Assembly (NCBI GenBank): GCA_050300015.1
Contig: JBNKWZ010000021.1
Coordinates: 372,001 to 436,000, forward strand
Origin: CAYZQH01 sp050300015
Lineage (GTDB): Bacteria; Pseudomonadota; Gammaproteobacteria; Pseudomonadales; Cellvibrionaceae
Length of the DNA: 64,000 nucleotides
Direction: 5' to 3'
How positions within the stretch are numbered: the stretch's first letter is position 1; every line of letters begins with the position of its first letter. The notes below the pieces were generated by a model. The model was not told where the DNA came from, ran no database searches, and worked only from the letters and a program-made list of their open reading frames with translations. This document shows, one piece after another, positions 42,825-52,362 of the stretch. The position numbers and the translations under genes were made by a program.

Positions 42825-44032
42825 TGTCAAGGCGGTTAACTCTGCTAGGTGCTACTGGCTCAATTGGAAAAAGCACGCTGGATATTGTGCGTCACCATCC
42901 CGAGCGTTTTGATGTGTGGGCCATGAGTGCGAATGAGCGCGTGGCTGAAATGGCGGCCCTGGTGTTGGAATTCAAACCCAGTGTCGTCGTCATGGGTAGT
43001 GAAAACAGTGCAAGTGCCTTAGTCGACCTATTGCCTAAGGAGATGTGTACTCAAGTCCTTTGGGGGCCCCATGCATTAGAAGACATTGCCAGTGCCAGTG
43101 AGGTCGATACCGTTGTTGCCGCAATCGTGGGGGCCGTGGGCTTAAAGCCGACCATGGCAGCTGTGTGCAGTGGCAAGCGCATTTTACTCGCGAATAAAGA
43201 GTCTTTGGTGATGGCCGGAGGTCTGTTCATTGAGGCAGTCAAAGCACATCATGCCTGTTTGTTGCCGGTGGACAGCGAACACAATGCCATGTTTCAGTGC
43301 TTGCCTGCGGTCTCCACGGGGGTGAACACCTTACCACTGCATCGTTTGGGGGTACGTAAACTGATACTCACGGGCTCCGGTGGGCCTTTCAGGCAAGCGC
43401 CTTTAGAAGAGCTTGATAGGGTGACACCAGAAGCAGCATGCGCTCATCCCAATTGGTCTATGGGCCCGAAAATTTCTGTAGACTCGGCCACTATGATGAA
43501 CAAGGGCTTGGAATTCATTGAAGCCTGTTGGTTGTTTGGTGCGAAGCCTGGTGACATACAAGTGGTGGTTCACCCTCAAAGTATTGTGCATTCAATGGTG
43601 GAATATGTAGACGGCTCAGTACTGGCACAATTGGGACAACCGGACATGCGTACACCGATTGCGCACTGTCTTGGCTGGCCGGAAAGAATAGAGGCCCCCG
43701 TGAAGAGTCTCGATTTTTGGCGTTTGGGATCGCTGGATTTCATGCCTCCCGATGAACAGCGTTTTCCACTGCTGTCGTTGGCCATGTCTGCGATGCAGGT
43801 GGGTGGCACAGCGCCTACCGTATTGAATGCGGCTAATGAAGTTGCGGTGGCGGCCTTCTTAGAGGGCCGTTTGGCCTTTACCCGAATCGCCAGTCTGGTA
43901 GATGAGACGTTACAAAAATTGGAAATTTGCGAACCTCGAGACCTTAACGAGGTCATACAGGCCGATGGCGAGGCAAGACGCTTTGCCGCAGAGTTTTTAC
44001 AGTCGCCACCGTTTTTCGTGAATACGCTCTAG
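42824..44032 (+). CDS. ispC: 1-deoxy-D-xylulose 5-phosphate reductoisomerase
   Basis: First committed enzyme of the MEP isoprenoid pathway (also dxr), 402 residues. The NADPH-binding LLGATGSIGKSTLDI is at the N-terminus, and the substrate/metal site PVDSEHNAMFQCL and HPQSIVHSMVEYVDGS are present. The start at 42824 is coupled to the cdsA stop by TGATG; the frame could extend back to 42809. It supplies precursors for the neighbouring UppS. Confidence 0.97.
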   Translation: MSRRLTLLGATGSIGKSTLDIVRHHPERFDVWAMSANERVAEMAALVLEFKPSVVVMGSENSASALVDLLPKEMCTQVLWGPHALEDIASASEVDTVVAAIVGAVGLKPTMAAVCSGKRILLANKESLVMAGGLFIEAVKAHHACLLPVDSEHNAMFQCLPAVSTGVNTLPLHRLGVRKLILTGSGGPFRQAPLEELDRVTPEAACAHPNWSMGPKISVDSATMMNKGLEFIEACWLFGAKPGDIQVVVHPQSIVHSMVEYVDGSVLAQLGQPDMRTPIAHCLGWPERIEAPVKSLDFWRLGSLDFMPPDEQRFPLLSLAMSAMQVGGTAPTVLNAANEVAVAAFLEGRLAFTRIASLVDETLQKLEICEPRDLNEVIQADGEARRFAAEFLQSPPFFVNTL

Positions 44033-44044
44033 AGCACATAATCT

Positions 44045-45394
44045 ATGGACTTTCTGTACACCATTGTTGGCATCGTTGCGCTGTTATTTATATTGGTGGG
44101 CGTGCACGAATATGGCCATTTTGTAGTGGCGCGCTTGTCGGGTGTACGTGTGTTGCGGTTTTGTATCGGTATGGGTAACCCCATCGTGTCTTTTAAAGAC
44201 CGTCAGGGTACGGAATTCGGACTGGCTCCGATCCCCTTAGGGGGCTACGTGAAGATGCTGGATGAGCGTGAGGGCGAGGTGCAGGAGAGTGATTGGCGCT
44301 ATTGCTACAATCGTAAGCCCGTTTGGAAGCGTATTGCTATTCTCTGCGCAGGGCCATTGGCTAATTTTATATTGGCCCTTGGGGTGTTCAGCATACTGGC
44401 CGTGTGGCAGGGTGAATTGGGTGTGGCGCCGGTTATCGGTGAGGTAACAGCGGGTTCCTTGGCTGATCAAGCAGGTTTGGCCAAGGGGCAAGAGATACGT
44501 TCGATAGACGGTGTGGCAACACCTACCCACCAAGCGGTATTAGAGCGATTACTAATGCGCCTGGGGGAAACTGGCGTGATGGAAATGACCCTGACAAATC
44601 CCGATTCGTCGTTGGCATTTGAAGTGGATATTCCCCTTGATCGATGGATGATTGACGAGGGTGAACCCAACCCCCTAGAGGGGCTTGGAGTGACCTTTTT
44701 TACGCCTAAGGTAGTCGTGGCGGAGGTCATGCCCGATGGGGCAGCTTATGCGACAGGCCTTAAAGCTGGCGACAAAATCTTGGCCACAGATGACGAGTCG
44801 AATCTCACCGTACGTAAGTGGGTTGATTATGTGAGAGCTCACCCAGGGCAAGATGTGACTCTGGAGGTTGAGCGCGAGAACGAAATTTTGATACGGGTGT
44901 TGACCCCGCAAGTTAAAACCGATGAAGAGGGAGCTTCGTACGGTTTTGCGGGTGTATCGGTGGGCAGCCGATGGCCTGACCATTTGTTAAGGCAGCGCGA
45001 TTACGGTTTATTGGACGGTATTAGTCGCGGTGCTCAAAAAACTTGGGAAACTTCGGTGTTTGTTTTGGTATCTATGAAAAAGCTGGTTTTAGGTCAGATA
45101 TCAACGAAAAACTTGAGTGGGCCCATCGGCATTGCTAAAGTGGCCGGCGACCGCGCACAGGCCGGGTTGGTTTACTTTGTCGAGTTTCTCGCTTTGTTAA
45201 GCATCTCTCTTGGGGTTCTGAACTTACTGCCCATTCCAATCTTGGATGGTGGGCAGATTTTGTATTGCCTGATTGAGGGGCTTAAGGGAAGCCCGATTTC
45301 AGAAAAGATTCAAATGATGGGTTATAGTGCGGGCCTTGCCATTCTGGCATGCGTTATGGTGTTGGCTCTTTACAACGATATTCTCAGGCTTTGA
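44045..45394 (+). CDS. rseP: Site-2 intramembrane metalloprotease RseP
   Basis: Inner-membrane zinc protease that cleaves RseA to release sigma-E and also clears signal-peptide remnants; 449 residues. The first helix carries the zinc motif VGVHEYGHFVVAR, two PDZ-like domains span about 115-300, and the C-terminal helix has LLPIPILDGGQI with the third zinc ligand. Its place between ispC and bamA is the conserved order. Confidence 0.96.
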   Translation: MDFLYTIVGIVALLFILVGVHEYGHFVVARLSGVRVLRFCIGMGNPIVSFKDRQGTEFGLAPIPLGGYVKMLDEREGEVQESDWRYCYNRKPVWKRIAILCAGPLANFILALGVFSILAVWQGELGVAPVIGEVTAGSLADQAGLAKGQEIRSIDGVATPTHQAVLERLLMRLGETGVMEMTLTNPDSSLAFEVDIPLDRWMIDEGEPNPLEGLGVTFFTPKVVVAEVMPDGAAYATGLKAGDKILATDDESNLTVRKWVDYVRAHPGQDVTLEVERENEILIRVLTPQVKTDEEGASYGFAGVSVGSRWPDHLLRQRDYGLLDGISRGAQKTWETSVFVLVSMKKLVLGQISTKNLSGPIGIAKVAGDRAQAGLVYFVEFLALLSISLGVLNLLPIPILDGGQILYCLIEGLKGSPISEKIQMMGYSAGLAILACVMVLALYNDILRL

Positions 45395-45441
45395 TGCAAC
45401 TGCGGCACTGCCTTTAGCTGTACATTCGAAAAGAACAAAAA

Positions 45442-48156
45442 ATGCTGAACTCGATTTTCTACGTTAAGACATCAAGATACTTGAAACAGTATTCACGATT
45501 ATTACCCCGATTGGTGATGCTGGTGCTGACTTTATGCATGGCACAACACCTATATGCTGCAGCGTTTACGATTTCAGATATTCGCGTAGAAGGTCTGCAG
45601 CGCGTTTCTCCCAGCCCTGTGTTCGCTGCCATTCCTGTTGAGGCGGGAGATCCTGCGGATGAAGAGACCATTCGCATGGTGATTCGAGACCTGTTTGCTA
45701 CGGGTTTTTTTGATGAAATTAACGTTTTTCGCGACGGCGCCATTTTAATCATTAGGGTTAAAGAGCGTCCCACCATCAGTGAAATTGCCATTGAAGGCAA
45801 CAAGGCCATCAAAACAGAAATGTTAGAAGAGGCCATGACCAATAATGACTTGGCCACTGGGCAGATTTTTCAGCGCAGCATGCTAGACGGCATATTAAAT
45901 GAGCTTGAACGCCAATATGTGGCGCAAGGTCGCTATGCCGCAGAGGTCTCTGCTGAGGTGATCGATTTACCCAATAATCAAGTCAAGATTGAAGTGAACG
46001 TGGATGAAGGCGATGTTGCTACCATCAAGCACCTCAATATCGTGGGGAATACCGTTTTTAGTGATGATGAGTTGCTCAGTTTGTTTGAGCTGACCACCAC
46101 CGGCATGCTTTCTTGGATTACCAGTGATGATCGTTACGCTCGTGAGAAACTGAAAGGCGACGTTGAAACCCTCGAGTCATACTATTTGGATAGAGGCTAT
46201 CTCGATTTTCAGGTGGTGTCGTCCCAAGTTTCTATTAGTCCGGATCAATCTTCGGTGTACATCACCCTGAACATCAAAGAGGGGGAAATCTACACTGTTA
46301 GTAAAATTGATTTGGCCGGTGAACTTATTTTGCCAGAAGGTCGGATGAGACAATTGGTATTGTTGCGAGAAGGCAATACTTTTTCGCAAAACCTTATGAC
46401 CTCTACAGAAGAATATATGACCACGTTATTGGGTAACGCGGGTTATACCAACGCTGAGGTTCAGGGTATTCCCGATAAAAATGAGGAAGACCATACGGTT
46501 GAGATTACGTTTTTGGTAAACCCTTCCCATCGTATGTATGTACGACGTATCGAATTTAAAGGTAACACGCGTACTCAAGATGAAGTACTGCGGCGCGAAA
46601 TGCGCCAGATGGAGCAATCCTCGGCGTCAAACGCAAAGGTCGAACAAGGTAAAATTCGGTTAGAGCGATTGGGGTATTTTAAAGGCGTTGAAGTTGAAAA
46701 CCACGATGTGCCAGGTACCACCGATTTAATTGACGTGGAGTATACCGTTGAGGAGCAACCCTCAGGTGCGGTGAATGCCAGTATCGGTTACGGTCAAGGC
46801 ACGGGTGTGTTGCTCGGTGCAAGTTTGCAGGAAAACAACTGGCTGGGGTCGGGTAAGCAGGTGGGCATTTCGGTGAACCACAGTGAGTATCAAACCTTAT
46901 ATAACTTTTCCTATACGGACCCATACTTTACACCCGACGGTGTTAACCGCGGTTTCTCAGTGTTTTATAACGCTCGAGACTACAGCAAGATCAACGTCAC
47001 TTCCTATACCACTGACAGCTATGGCTCGACATTGAGTTTTGGCTATCCGATTTCTGAGATTCAGCGGCTGAATTACAGTATTGGTTACACGCATTTACAA
47101 GTTGAAACCGGTAATTACACTGTTCAGGAAATCAAACGGACACCCGGCGCCCTCGACCTCGACAATCAAACCTATCTTGCCGTGAGCACCACTGAGCTTG
47201 CCGGGCGCGATAATACTGTCAGCTCCGGTTATTTTGACGATTTCAGTTTGGATACTGAATTGGTCGATGAGTCCATGGAAACCCAAGTGCCTCCAGGATT
47301 TGTGGATTTGTATGGTGATACCTTTGATACAGTATCTTTGCGCTTAGCTTGGGTTCGCAGCACGCTCAACCGTGGTATTTTGGCGACTCGGGGGTCTAAA
47401 CAAACGTTTTCTATTGATGTCACTGTTCCGGGGAGTGACCTTGAGTACTATACCTTGGAATATGAAGGGCAGGTTTTTTGGCCGTTGACACGAAGTTTAA
47501 CCATGCGCTTTAGAACGTCGCTTGGTTATGGCGGTGGCTATGGTGATATGGAGCGCTTACCCTTTTTCAAGAATTACTATGCTGGAGGTTTTGGCTCTAT
47601 CCGAGGGTTTCGTAGAAGTTCACTTGGCCCTCAAGCGTCGCCACCCGCGCTCTATACCTATGAAGCAACGGACTATACCGGTGTGGACGCCAATGGCGAT
47701 GGTGTCAATGATTCGTATCAACTTGGTGGACTGGCCTATGTGTTGTGTGGCAGCAACAGTGTTCGTGTGACGAGTAATGGGCAATTGGGGTACTGTATTG
47801 AAGATCAATTGGAGCGATCCTTTAGCAGTGCTTCCCGCCGCAGCCGTAGTTTTGGCGGCAATGTACTGGTCGAGTTCGGCGCAGAGTTGTTGTTTCCCAT
47901 TCCATTCTTGGAAGATCAGCGATCGGCTCAATTGTCCCTGTTTATCGATGCAGGCAATGTTTTTGATACAGACTGCGCCGCAACGCAGTTGAATTGTTTT
48001 GACGTGACGGCTGACGAGTTGCGTTCTTCCTACGGCATTGCGTTGAACTGGCTGTCTGCCATGGGGCCGTTGACGTTCAGCTTGGCGGAACCGATCAAGT
48101 ACAGTGAAACTGACCGACGTGAGTCCTTCCAGTTTTCGATGGGAATACCATTTTAG
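45442..48156 (+). CDS. bamA: Outer-membrane protein assembly factor BamA, with enlarged surface loop
   Basis: Central component of the BAM complex that folds beta-barrel proteins into the outer membrane. At 904 residues it is longer than E. coli BamA (about 810). A signal peptide ends near MAQHLYA|AAF, preceded by an unusually long N-region; later ATG codons could be the real start. Five POTRA domains lie at about 40-440, then the 16-strand barrel. The loop-6 motif SIRGFRRSSLGPQ is near residue 716. It is followed by an extended loop with a calcium-site-like DANGDGVND (about 748-756) and a C-x15-C cysteine pair. The C-terminus ends in Phe. A further insertion lies at about 560-610. Confidence 0.96.
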   Translation: MLNSIFYVKTSRYLKQYSRLLPRLVMLVLTLCMAQHLYAAAFTISDIRVEGLQRVSPSPVFAAIPVEAGDPADEETIRMVIRDLFATGFFDEINVFRDGAILIIRVKERPTISEIAIEGNKAIKTEMLEEAMTNNDLATGQIFQRSMLDGILNELERQYVAQGRYAAEVSAEVIDLPNNQVKIEVNVDEGDVATIKHLNIVGNTVFSDDELLSLFELTTTGMLSWITSDDRYAREKLKGDVETLESYYLDRGYLDFQVVSSQVSISPDQSSVYITLNIKEGEIYTVSKIDLAGELILPEGRMRQLVLLREGNTFSQNLMTSTEEYMTTLLGNAGYTNAEVQGIPDKNEEDHTVEITFLVNPSHRMYVRRIEFKGNTRTQDEVLRREMRQMEQSSASNAKVEQGKIRLERLGYFKGVEVENHDVPGTTDLIDVEYTVEEQPSGAVNASIGYGQGTGVLLGASLQENNWLGSGKQVGISVNHSEYQTLYNFSYTDPYFTPDGVNRGFSVFYNARDYSKINVTSYTTDSYGSTLSFGYPISEIQRLNYSIGYTHLQVETGNYTVQEIKRTPGALDLDNQTYLAVSTTELAGRDNTVSSGYFDDFSLDTELVDESMETQVPPGFVDLYGDTFDTVSLRLAWVRSTLNRGILATRGSKQTFSIDVTVPGSDLEYYTLEYEGQVFWPLTRSLTMRFRTSLGYGGGYGDMERLPFFKNYYAGGFGSIRGFRRSSLGPQASPPALYTYEATDYTGVDANGDGVNDSYQLGGLAYVLCGSNSVRVTSNGQLGYCIEDQLERSFSSASRRSRSFGGNVLVEFGAELLFPIPFLEDQRSAQLSLFIDAGNVFDTDCAATQLNCFDVTADELRSSYGIALNWLSAMGPLTFSLAEPIKYSETDRRESFQFSMGIPF

Positions 48157-48190
48157 CGTAAAAATCAGATGCTATTGAGTGCACAAACCC

Positions 48191-48220
48191 CTGTAAATGA
48201 AGTGAATCCTTCATTTGCAG
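48191..48220 (+). other. Hairpin between bamA and skp
   Basis: CTGTAAATGAAG (48191-48202) pairs with CTTCATTTGCAG (48209-48220) with one wobble pair and a six-base loop, 34 bases after the bamA stop. There is no T-run, so it is more likely a 3'-end stabiliser or processing site than a terminator. Confidence 0.5.
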
Positions 48221-48229
48221 TGGCTACGC

Positions 48230-48259
48230 TTGCAGTTTTGGGGCGAGCACTCTAATAAT
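48230..48259 (+). promoter_or_regulatory. Possible promoter for skp-lpxD-fabZ
   Basis: TTGCAG (48230-48235), 18 bases, AATAAT (48254-48259), located 60 bases before skp. The match is modest; a sigma-E site was looked for and not found. Confidence 0.35.
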
Positions 48260-48318
48260 TGGCCGCCACTCTTGATAGAATGCGCGCGGCTTGAATCTAA
48301 GATCACTAGGAGATCGAT

Positions 48319-48876
48319 ATGTTATTGAAAAAGCTGGCCATCGTGTTGGTGTGCATGGCCTTCGCCCCATTCACGTTCGCGGCGGGTGCCACCAAGGTCG
48401 CTGTTTTGGATATCCAGGCTGTGGTGCTGGCCTCTGATGCGGGCAAATCAGGAATGGGAGAGCTGGAAAAGAAAGCGGAATATGCCGAACTTAAGGCGAA
48501 AGCCGAGTCTCTTGAAGCCGAACTAAAAGCTTTGGACGAGCAGGCGAAAAACGAAAGTCTGACTTGGGGCGAGGACAAAAAGAAAAGTCATCGCGAAAAG
48601 ATGACCGAATTGGCCAAAGAGCGACAAACTGTGGTGGTGACGCTCAATAGAGCACGCGAATCCGTATTTGTGCAGCTGCTGCAAGTGATGGAACCTGCCA
48701 TAGGACAAATATTGGAGCAAGTGATGGCCGCGGAAGGCATCGATTTGGTTGTTGACAGCAAGGCCACGATCCAGCGCACGGCCACCGCAGATATCACGCC
48801 GATGGTGGTGGATCGCTTGAACCAAATGTCAAAAGCTGCTCAGGACGCAAAGTCTAAAGGCAAAAAAGCCGAGTAA
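48319..48876 (+). CDS. skp: Periplasmic chaperone Skp (OmpH family)
   Basis: Trimeric holdase that carries unfolded outer-membrane proteins to BamA; 185 residues with a signal peptide ending around APFTFA|AGA. The mature part is a highly charged coiled coil (about 50-110, Glu/Lys/Ala-rich) typical of OmpH, followed by a C-terminal VVDSKATIQRT strand region. AGGAGA precedes the ATG at 48319. Located between bamA and lpxD, as in E. coli. Confidence 0.93.
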   Translation: MLLKKLAIVLVCMAFAPFTFAAGATKVAVLDIQAVVLASDAGKSGMGELEKKAEYAELKAKAESLEAELKALDEQAKNESLTWGEDKKKSHREKMTELAKERQTVVVTLNRARESVFVQLLQVMEPAIGQILEQVMAAEGIDLVVDSKATIQRTATADITPMVVDRLNQMSKAAQDAKSKGKKAE

Positions 48877-48891
48877 GCCTAAGGAGCCTCC

Positions 48892-49929
48892 ATGGCCGTA
48901 TCCTTCACAGTTGAGCAGTTGGCCCAGCGTTTAGGGGCTGTATTTGAAGGCGATGGAAACACAACGGTGTCGGGCGTGGCCGATTTAAAGCTGGCGAGCG
49001 CCACCGAGGTGTCTTTTCTTGCAGCGCAAAAGTTTGCTGAGCACTTAGCACATACGCAAGCAGGCGCCGTGATTGTGCGATTGGACTGTAACGTTCCAGA
49101 GCACCTCACGGTGATTCGTGTGGCAGACCCTTACCTCGCCTATGCACACCTTAGTGGCTGGTTCGTGACCAGGCGCCAAGCGCCGCCAGGCGTGCACCCC
49201 AGTGCCACTGTCCACGAGTCTGCTTTGGTTGCCGATAACGCGCGGATTGGTCCCAATTGCGTGGTGGATGAGGGTGCTCGAGTGGGGGCTAACACCGAGC
49301 TACAGGCCGGTGTTTATGTGGGCCAGAATGTTCGCATCGGCGAGGACTGCGTATTGTATGCCAACGTGAGCCTCTACCATGATGTGAGCCTAGGTAACGA
49401 GGTGACCATTCACGCGAACACCACCATCGGTTCAGATGGGTTTGGTTTCTCTCCCTCTGCAGAGGGCTGGGTGAAAATCCATCAGCTAGGGAGTGTCATC
49501 ATTGGGAATAACGTTGAAGTTGGCGCCAATTGTTCGATCGATCGCGGGGCCATAGTTTGCACCGAAATTGGTGATGGAGTAATCATCGATAACCAGGTAC
49601 ATATTGCACACAATGTAAAAGTGGGTCGTCAAACCGCCATCGCAGGTTGTGTTGGGATTGCAGGCAGTACAACCATCGGCGAGCGCTGTACCTTCGGTGG
49701 TCAAGTGGCAATCAATGGCCATATAACGATCGCGGATGATGTCCATGTGCACGGGGGGGCAGTGGTCACCAAATCGCTCACGGAGGCAGGCCAGTATGCT
49801 TCTGGTACCCCCTTGCAAGAGGTTAAACTCTGGCGAAAAAATGCTGTTCGCCAAGGGCAGTTAAGCGAGTGGATAGAGCGTCTCAAACAACTTGAACGCA
49901 CATGTGAAGATAGAATTTCAGATCAGTAG
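48892..49929 (+). CDS. lpxD: UDP-3-O-(3-hydroxyacyl)glucosamine N-acyltransferase
   Basis: Third lipid A acylation enzyme, 345 residues. An N-terminal LpxD-specific domain (about 1-100) is followed by a left-handed beta-helix of hexapeptide repeats (about 100-310) containing VTIHANTTIGSDGFGF and the catalytic His in QVHIAHNVKVGRQ. AAGGAG overlaps the skp stop and precedes the ATG at 48892. A C-terminal helix closes the trimer. Confidence 0.96.
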   Translation: MAVSFTVEQLAQRLGAVFEGDGNTTVSGVADLKLASATEVSFLAAQKFAEHLAHTQAGAVIVRLDCNVPEHLTVIRVADPYLAYAHLSGWFVTRRQAPPGVHPSATVHESALVADNARIGPNCVVDEGARVGANTELQAGVYVGQNVRIGEDCVLYANVSLYHDVSLGNEVTIHANTTIGSDGFGFSPSAEGWVKIHQLGSVIIGNNVEVGANCSIDRGAIVCTEIGDGVIIDNQVHIAHNVKVGRQTAIAGCVGIAGSTTIGERCTFGGQVAINGHITIADDVHVHGGAVVTKSLTEAGQYASGTPLQEVKLWRKNAVRQGQLSEWIERLKQLERTCEDRISDQ

Positions 49930-49968
49930 CCGTGTTGGCGATAATTGAACGACAAATTGGGGAATAAA

Positions 49969-50406
49969 ATGTTGGATGTCAACGAAATACGCAATTACCT
50001 GCCACATCGTTATCCGTTTTTGCTTATCGATCGAGTTACGGACCTAAAAATTGGAGAGTCCATCGTAGCTTACAAGAACATCACGATTAATGAAGGCATA
50101 TTTGAAGGGCACTTTCCAAATTATCCCGTTTTTCCTGGTGTATTAATACTAGAAGCCATGGCACAGGCTTGCGGTGTCTTGGGGTTTAAAACCATGGGTA
50201 AAACCCCTGAAGACGGCTCGATTTATCTTTACGCGGGTATCGATAATGTACGATTCAAGCGTCAAGTGGTACCGGGAGATCAGCTGGTGATTGAAGCAAA
50301 AAAATTGTCGGATAAGCGTGGTATCTGGAAGTTTGAATGTGTCGCCAAAGTGGATGGCCAGTTGGCCACCAGCGCGACTATTTTGTGTGCTGATCGAAAA
50401 GTTTAA
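49969..50406 (+). CDS. fabZ: 3-hydroxyacyl-[acyl-carrier-protein] dehydratase FabZ
   Basis: Hot-dog-fold dehydratase of fatty acid elongation, 145 residues. The catalytic His lies in LPHRYPFLLIDRV and the catalytic Glu in FPGVLILEAMAQ; GHFPNYPVFPG is conserved. I choose the ATG at 49969 because GGGGA precedes it and the family N-terminus MLDVNEIRNYLPHR starts there; a TTG at 49945 would add eight residues. It competes with LpxD/LpxA for hydroxyacyl-ACP, explaining the clustering. Confidence 0.95.
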   Translation: MLDVNEIRNYLPHRYPFLLIDRVTDLKIGESIVAYKNITINEGIFEGHFPNYPVFPGVLILEAMAQACGVLGFKTMGKTPEDGSIYLYAGIDNVRFKRQVVPGDQLVIEAKKLSDKRGIWKFECVAKVDGQLATSATILCADRKV

Positions 50407-50411
50407 AAGGG

Positions 50412-51191
50412 GTGAAGGATTTGATTCACCCCACTGCTGTCATTTCACCTGAGGCCCGTCTGGCTCCGTCCGTGAGTGTGGGCCCCTACACGGTTATTGG
50501 GCCCGACGTAACCATCGGTGAAGGGTCTATTATTGAGTCTCATGTGGTCATCAAAGGCCCCACCACTATTGGTGCGAATAACCGAATCTATCAGTTCTCA
50601 ACGTTGGGCGAGGATACCCCCGACCTAAAGTATCGAGGCGAACCCACCACCCTAACCATTGGTGATCACAATATTATTCGAGAGGGGGTCACCATACACC
50701 GTGGTACTGTGCAAGACCGCGGAGATACCAAAATAGGGGATCACAACCTTCTAATGGCTTATGTCCACGTGGGACATGACAGCGTCGTGGGTAATCATTG
50801 TATATTGGTGAACAATTCGGCCCTGGCAGGGCATGTGATCATTGGCGATTGGGCCATTTTAAGTGGGTATACCTTGGTGCACCAGTATGTTCACATCGGC
50901 GCGCACAGTTTTACCGGCATGGGCAGTGCCATAGGTAAAGACATTCCAGCTTTTGTCTTGGTGGCGGGAGCGCCGGCAGAGCCGCGGGGCATCAACTCCG
51001 AAGGTCTAAAAAGGCGCGATTTTAGTAAAGAACAAATTGCCGCGATCTTTGCTGCGTACAAGACCGTTTATCGCAAAGGGCTCACTTTAGAGGAGGCGTT
51101 GACGGAGCTCGAATCAGCCGCTGCCAGTGAGCCCCACGTGGCAGCGTTTGTGGCCTCTATTCAAGTGTCCACTCGTGGCATCGTCCGTTAG
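50412..51191 (+). CDS. lpxA: UDP-N-acetylglucosamine acyltransferase
   Basis: First enzyme of lipid A biosynthesis, 259 residues from a GTG start. The left-handed beta-helix starts at IHPTAVISPEARL; NRIYQFSTLGEDTPDLKYRGE and the catalytic His in YVHVGHDSVVG are present, then a C-terminal helical region. The gene begins five bases after fabZ. Its end overlaps the likely start of lpxB. Confidence 0.96.
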   Translation: MKDLIHPTAVISPEARLAPSVSVGPYTVIGPDVTIGEGSIIESHVVIKGPTTIGANNRIYQFSTLGEDTPDLKYRGEPTTLTIGDHNIIREGVTIHRGTVQDRGDTKIGDHNLLMAYVHVGHDSVVGNHCILVNNSALAGHVIIGDWAILSGYTLVHQYVHIGAHSFTGMGSAIGKDIPAFVLVAGAPAEPRGINSEGLKRRDFSKEQIAAIFAAYKTVYRKGLTLEEALTELESAAASEPHVAAFVASIQVSTRGIVR

Positions 51192-52362
51192 CGCCGAGTG
51201 TTGTTCGACGGCTCCGCTACGGTTCGGCATTGTGGTTGGGGAAGAGTCAGGCGATATTTTGGGCGCAGGTCTGATGGCCTCATTACGTCAACACTATCCA
51301 AACGCTCTATTTGAAGGAATAGGCGGCCCACGCATGGTTGCTATGGGTTTCAATTCATTGTTTCCCCAGGATCGATTGGCGGTCATGGGTTTTATCGACC
51401 CTCTCAAACGTTTGCCAGAACTGTTGCGGATACGAAAAACTTTAGCGATACACTTTACCCAAAATCCTCCTGCTGTGTTCGTAGGGATTGACGCGCCAGA
51501 TTTTAATCTCGGGTTGGAAAAACGCCTAAAAGTTGCAGGCGTTCGAACCGCGCACTATGTGAGCCCCTCCGTGTGGGCTTGGCGCCAGGGTAGAATCAAA
51601 ACCATCGCCAAGGCGGTGGACCTCATGCTCACGCTACTCCCGTTTGAGAAGGCGTTTTACGATGCGCACCAGGTACAAGCAAAATTCGTGGGGCATCCTC
51701 TGGCAGATGATATTCCACTGCAGGCGGACGCCGAAAAAGCGCGCCGCACGTTGGGGCTCGATACCTCTGCTTGCACCGCTGTGGTAGCGTTGCTGCCGGG
51801 CAGTCGAGGCGGCGAAGTTGAGCGGTTGGCACCAGTATTTCTCTATACCGCGAGGCGTTTGTCTCAGGTCAAACCGGGCGTTAAGTTTTTGATTCCCGCC
51901 GCCAATGAAAAACGCAAAGCGCAATTGACACCATTGCTGGAAGCGTTCGAGGGTTTGGATGTGCACGTCTTTGATGGTCAGTCACACGAGGTCATGGCGG
52001 CTGCAGATGTGGTGTTGATGGCCTCAGGCACTACGACTTTAGAGGCCTTGTTGCTTAAGCGGCCCATGGTCATTGCTTATAAACTGGCTGGATTTTCATT
52101 CTGGCTGATGTCTAAGTTAGCAAAAGTCCCCTACGTAGGGCTTCCTAATTTATTGGCGGGTAAGGCCATTGTGCCAGAGTACTTACAGGCTGAGGCTGAA
52201 CCCAAGGCTCTGTGTCAGGCGTTACTGACTTTGTTGGAAGATCCCGAACATGTGGCTCAACTTGTGAGGCAATTTGATGATATTCATCAAACTTTGCGAC
52301 AAAACGCCAGCGAACGGGCCGCTGCCGCCATAGTGGAATTGATTCAAGAGGGGGCGCCATGA
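51175..52362 (+). CDS. lpxB: Lipid-A-disaccharide synthase
   Basis: Glycosyltransferase (GT19) joining UDP-diacylglucosamine and lipid X. The conserved part begins FGIVVGEESGDILGAGLM; VGIDAPDFN, HYVSPSVWAWRQGRIK and LLPGSRGGEVERL are all family motifs. The open frame begins at 51127, inside lpxA, but the GTG at 51175 (17-base overlap with lpxA) gives 395 residues, close to the usual 380-390, so I prefer it. Its stop overlaps the rnhB start as ATGA. No strong ribosome site identifies the exact start. Confidence 0.95.
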   Translation: MASSVSAECCSTAPLRFGIVVGEESGDILGAGLMASLRQHYPNALFEGIGGPRMVAMGFNSLFPQDRLAVMGFIDPLKRLPELLRIRKTLAIHFTQNPPAVFVGIDAPDFNLGLEKRLKVAGVRTAHYVSPSVWAWRQGRIKTIAKAVDLMLTLLPFEKAFYDAHQVQAKFVGHPLADDIPLQADAEKARRTLGLDTSACTAVVALLPGSRGGEVERLAPVFLYTARRLSQVKPGVKFLIPAANEKRKAQLTPLLEAFEGLDVHVFDGQSHEVMAAADVVLMASGTTTLEALLLKRPMVIAYKLAGFSFWLMSKLAKVPYVGLPNLLAGKAIVPEYLQAEAEPKALCQALLTLLEDPEHVAQLVRQFDDIHQTLRQNASERAAAAIVELIQEGAP

